NCBI GenBank assembly: GCA_024401745.1
Contig: JAKSKK010000006.1
Span: forward strand, 1-64,000
Direction of reading: 5' to 3'
DNA: 64,000 nt
Source: Bacteroidales bacterium
GTDB lineage: Bacteria; Bacteroidota; Bacteroidia; Bacteroidales; UBA932
In this document: piece by piece, positions 61,534 through 64,000 of the stretch
Layout of the letters: every line of letters begins with the position of its first letter
Position numbering within the stretch: the first letter of the stretch is position 1
The notes under the pieces: model-generated
What the model was told of the DNA's origin: nothing
The model's database searches: none
Seen by the model: only the letters and a program-made list of their open reading frames with translations
Position numbers and translations under genes: made by a program

Positions 61534-63519
61534 ATGAAACATTACTTGAAACTGACTGACCGGCAGATAGCCGCCCTTGAGGAACAGTCGTGCAGGTGCG
61601 ATGACTGGAGCAACATAGAGGTCGCTGATGACTTCAACCCCAAATATGTCAGGAACGTGGTCTTTTCAGGCCATGTGCGTCTGGGATCCTTCAACAGGGT
61701 GTTCACCCTTGCCGGCGGCATACGCAAGCACAGCGGCGTGTATCACGCCACACTTCACAACGTTGACGTGGGTGATGACTGCATGATCGAACATATCCAC
61801 AACTACATAGCCAACTATGTGATAGGTGCCGGCAGCTACATCGAGAACGTGACGGACCTCATCGTATACGGCGAATGTTCCTTTGGAAATGGTGTCAAGG
61901 TGAATGTGATGAACGAGACCGGAGGCAGGGAGGTGTACATACACGACCATCTGTCTTCGCACGAAGCGTACATCACGGCCCTGTACCGTCATGAGCCCGA
62001 GCTCATCCAGTCCATGAAATCCCTTGTGGACCAATATGTTGCAAGCGTGGCTTCCGAGATGGGAACCATAGGCGAGAACGTCGAGATACTCGATGCCATG
62101 CACCTGGTCAACGTCAGGATAGGGGACTGCACCAAGATCAAGGGAACGTCAAGACTCCGCAACGGAACCATCCTCTCGAAGAAGGAGGCCCCGGTCACCA
62201 TAGGAATGAACGTCATAGCTGACGACTTCATCATCGACACCGGAAGCGTGGTTGCCGACGGCGTGGCGCTCACGAGATGTTTCGTAGGCCAGGCCTGCGT
62301 CCTCGAGCACGGGTACAGTGCCATGGACTCCCTGTTCTTCAGCAACTGCCAGGGTGAGAACGGCGAGGCATGCTCGCTCTTCGCCGGCCCGTACACGGTG
62401 ACTCACCACAAGTCCACGCTGCTCATCTCGGGAATGTTCTCGTTCATGAATGCCGGATCGGGCTCGAACCAGAGCAATCACATGTACAAGCTGGGCCCCA
62501 TCCACCAGGGCATACTCGAGAGGGGCGCCAAGACCGCGTCGGACTCATACATACTCTGGCCGGCGAAGATCGGAGCCTTCTCGCTTGTGATGGGAAGGCA
62601 CGTCAGCAACCTCGACACCACCGATCTTCCGTTCTCATATCTAATTGAGCAGCAGAGCGTTTCCTATATCGTTCCCGGAGTCAACCTGAAGTCGGTCGGA
62701 ACCATACGCGACGTCCGTAAATGGCCCCAGCGCGACAAGCGCACCGACCCCGTCCTGAAGGACTGCATCAATTTCAACCTGCTGAGCCCGTATACGATCC
62801 AGAAGATGTTCGCAGGCACCGAGATCCTGAACCGCCTGCGCGAAGCGTCGGGGCATCATGCCGACAACTACTGGTACAAGAAGGGCATAATCAAGGGCGA
62901 CTCCCTTTGCAAGGGTCTCAGATACTACGACATGGCCATACGCAAGTTCCTTGGCAACTCGCTCATCTCCAGGATTGAGAAGGCCGACGTATCGAGTGAC
63001 GCCGCGCTGAGGGCCGCTCTCGTGCCCGATACTGAAATCGGCCGCGGGCGCTGGGTCGACGCTGCCGGTCTGATTGCCCCTTCGACTGAGATTGAGAATC
63101 TCTGCTCCGACATAAAGGGTGGCGCCATCGCCGACGTCCGTGAACTTCATGACCGTTTCGTGGCCATGCACAGGAACTATTACAGCTATGAGTGGACCTG
63201 GTCCCACGATGCGATGAAGGAGTTCTATCACATTGACCCTGAAACGATTACTCGCGAGGACGCAGTCTGGTTGATAAAAGACTGGGAGGATGCCGTAGTC
63301 TCCCTTGACAAGCTGGTCTATGCCGATGCCGGAAAGGAATTCAAGCTGAGCGCCATGACCAGTTTCGGCATCGACGGCGACAAGTCCAGACGAGACGAGG
63401 ACTTTGCCGCGGTGAGGGGTGGAACCTTCGAGGAGAATCCCTTCGTCCACGATGTCCAGGAGCATATAAGGCGCAAGAGCGCTCTGGCAGATACAATGAT
63501 AGAAAGACTGACAAAATGA
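61534..63519 (+). CDS. DUF4954 left-handed beta-helix protein
   Basis: 661 residues, cytoplasmic, no signal. Long stretches follow the hexapeptide pattern of left-handed beta-helix proteins: 'VFSGHVRLGSFNRVF', 'ATLHNVDVGDDCMIEHI', 'NYVIGAGSYIENV' and 'VNVRIGDCTKIKGTSRL'. The C-terminal part is helical. This matches DUF4954, common in Bacteroidota; the beta-helix is that of sugar-nucleotide acyl- and nucleotidyl-transferases, but no catalytic residues can be assigned. Its stop overlaps the GH27 ATG (ATGA), so it is co-translated with an exported alpha-galactosidase. Confidence 0.88.
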   Translation: MKHYLKLTDRQIAALEEQSCRCDDWSNIEVADDFNPKYVRNVVFSGHVRLGSFNRVFTLAGGIRKHSGVYHATLHNVDVGDDCMIEHIHNYIANYVIGAGSYIENVTDLIVYGECSFGNGVKVNVMNETGGREVYIHDHLSSHEAYITALYRHEPELIQSMKSLVDQYVASVASEMGTIGENVEILDAMHLVNVRIGDCTKIKGTSRLRNGTILSKKEAPVTIGMNVIADDFIIDTGSVVADGVALTRCFVGQACVLEHGYSAMDSLFFSNCQGENGEACSLFAGPYTVTHHKSTLLISGMFSFMNAGSGSNQSNHMYKLGPIHQGILERGAKTASDSYILWPAKIGAFSLVMGRHVSNLDTTDLPFSYLIEQQSVSYIVPGVNLKSVGTIRDVRKWPQRDKRTDPVLKDCINFNLLSPYTIQKMFAGTEILNRLREASGHHADNYWYKKGIIKGDSLCKGLRYYDMAIRKFLGNSLISRIEKADVSSDAALRAALVPDTEIGRGRWVDAAGLIAPSTEIENLCSDIKGGAIADVRELHDRFVAMHRNYYSYEWTWSHDAMKEFYHIDPETITREDAVWLIKDWEDAVVSLDKLVYADAGKEFKLSAMTSFGIDGDKSRRDEDFAAVRGGTFEENPFVHDVQEHIRRKSALADTMIERLTK

Positions 63520-64000
63520 ATATGAAAAGAAGCATGATTTTCCTTGCAGGCATTCTGGCATTTGCCGCCTGCACTTCCGAAGTCGGTGGTACTGCCGTCT
63601 TCGGCGATTTCCGTGACGCCGCTCCCACTCCGCCCATGGGCTGGAACAGCTGGGACTGCTACGGCCCTACCGTGGTCGAGCAGGAAGTGAAGGACGCTGC
63701 CGACTACATGGCCGCCAACATGCACAGCTTCGGCTGGGAGTACATCGTCGTTGACATCCGCTGGTTCGTCGAGAACGACCACGCCGGCGGCTACAACATC
63801 GACGACCAGATATATGTGATGGACGAGTGGGGACGCTACCAGCCCGCAGTCAACCGTTTCCCTTCGGCAGCTGACGGCGCAGGCTTCAAGCCTCTTGCCG
63901 ACTACGTGCATGGCAAGGGCCTGAAATTCGGCATCCATATCATGCGAGGCATTCCCAAGATTGCCGTCGATGCCGACTGCCCTGTCAAGGGAACTGACGG
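63516..64000 (+). CDS. GH27-family alpha-galactosidase lipoprotein, 5' part only
   Basis: The frame is open to the window end (161 codons seen; GH27 is usually 400-550). The start is ATG at 63516, overlapping the DUF4954 stop; ATG at 63522 is an alternative. The lipoprotein signal ends FAAC. 'TPPMGWNSWDCYG' is the hallmark of GH27, followed by 'YIVVDIRWF', 'RFPSAADG'-like and 'HGKGLKFGIHIMRGIP'. The nucleophile Asp lies beyond the edge. GH27 removes alpha-galactose or alpha-N-acetylgalactosamine with retention. The 'VVDIRWF' variant (instead of V-I-D-D-C-W) belongs to a branch whose specificity is less well known. Confidence 0.88.
   Translation, partial: MNMKRSMIFLAGILAFAACTSEVGGTAVFGDFRDAAPTPPMGWNSWDCYGPTVVEQEVKDAADYMAANMHSFGWEYIVVDIRWFVENDHAGGYNIDDQIYVMDEWGRYQPAVNRFPSAADGAGFKPLADYVHGKGLKFGIHIMRGIPKIAVDADCPVKGTD

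Overview
The window is from a member of the phylum Bacteroidota, most likely order Bacteroidales and probably gut-associated. The evidence is three SusC/SusD pairs, abundant lipoprotein glycosidases, an OmpA with a glycine zipper, TAnnTTTG-type -7 promoter boxes and long stretches of abutting or overlapping genes. Base composition is roughly 55% GC, except for a poorer scarred stretch at about 12.1-14.1 kb. Genus cannot be told from the sequence alone. No rRNA, tRNA or CRISPR array was seen.

Region by region. 1-63: short direct repeats that could be the end of an insertion sequence. 64-5564 (minus): a tightly coupled run OmpA -> degenerate PriA-like protein -> Ntn-type amide hydrolase -> ATP-grasp enzyme -> GH172-like lipoprotein. 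5644-9522 (plus): C_GCAxxG_C_C redox protein, CE15 glucuronoyl esterase, GH36 alpha-galactosidase. 9464-11047 (minus): M28 peptidase. 11205-12089: DUF1295 membrane protein. 12091-12946: no intact gene, but two copies of a two-hairpin element and a deletion scar joining the start of a YbjQ gene to the end of a HAD hydrolase gene. 12947-14993: an outer-membrane protein and a GNAT/zinc-ribbon fusion.

15019-35666 is a mannose-directed polysaccharide utilisation locus. A GH92-GH125 fusion diverges from a SusC/SusD pair. After a strong terminator comes a nine-gene operon: three uncharacterised envelope proteins, a small lipoprotein, GH29 fucosidase, a CBM9/TIM-barrel protein, GH20 hexosaminidase, GH130 phosphorylase and a second GH92 whose expected catalytic acid is Gln. 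Together these suit dismantling of fucosylated N-glycans or (phospho)mannan: SusCD imports, exo-enzymes trim mannose, fucose and GlcNAc, and GH130 would phosphorolyse the Man-beta-1,4-GlcNAc core.

35760-46601 (plus): a TonB-receptor-like barrel, an esterase-GH95 fusion, then a single-chain amino-acid ABC transporter (permease, rearranged binding protein and ATPase in one polypeptide) directly upstream of the three-gene folate-independent homocysteine pathway (HcyBio, NIL-ferredoxin, UPF0280). 46576-61335 (minus): a second PUL with tandem SusC/SusD pairs, a surface glycan-binding protein, a GH5 endoglucanase and a TIM-barrel/beta-propeller fusion. Its layout resembles xus-type PULs but carries GH5 in place of GH10. 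61534-64000 (plus): a DUF4954 beta-helix protein and a GH27 alpha-galactosidase cut by the window edge.

The strongest leads are the all-in-one ABC transporter with a lobe-swapped binding protein, the GH92 with Gln in place of the acid Glu, the ATPase-dead PriA homologue, several two-enzyme fusions, and the duplicated hairpin element.
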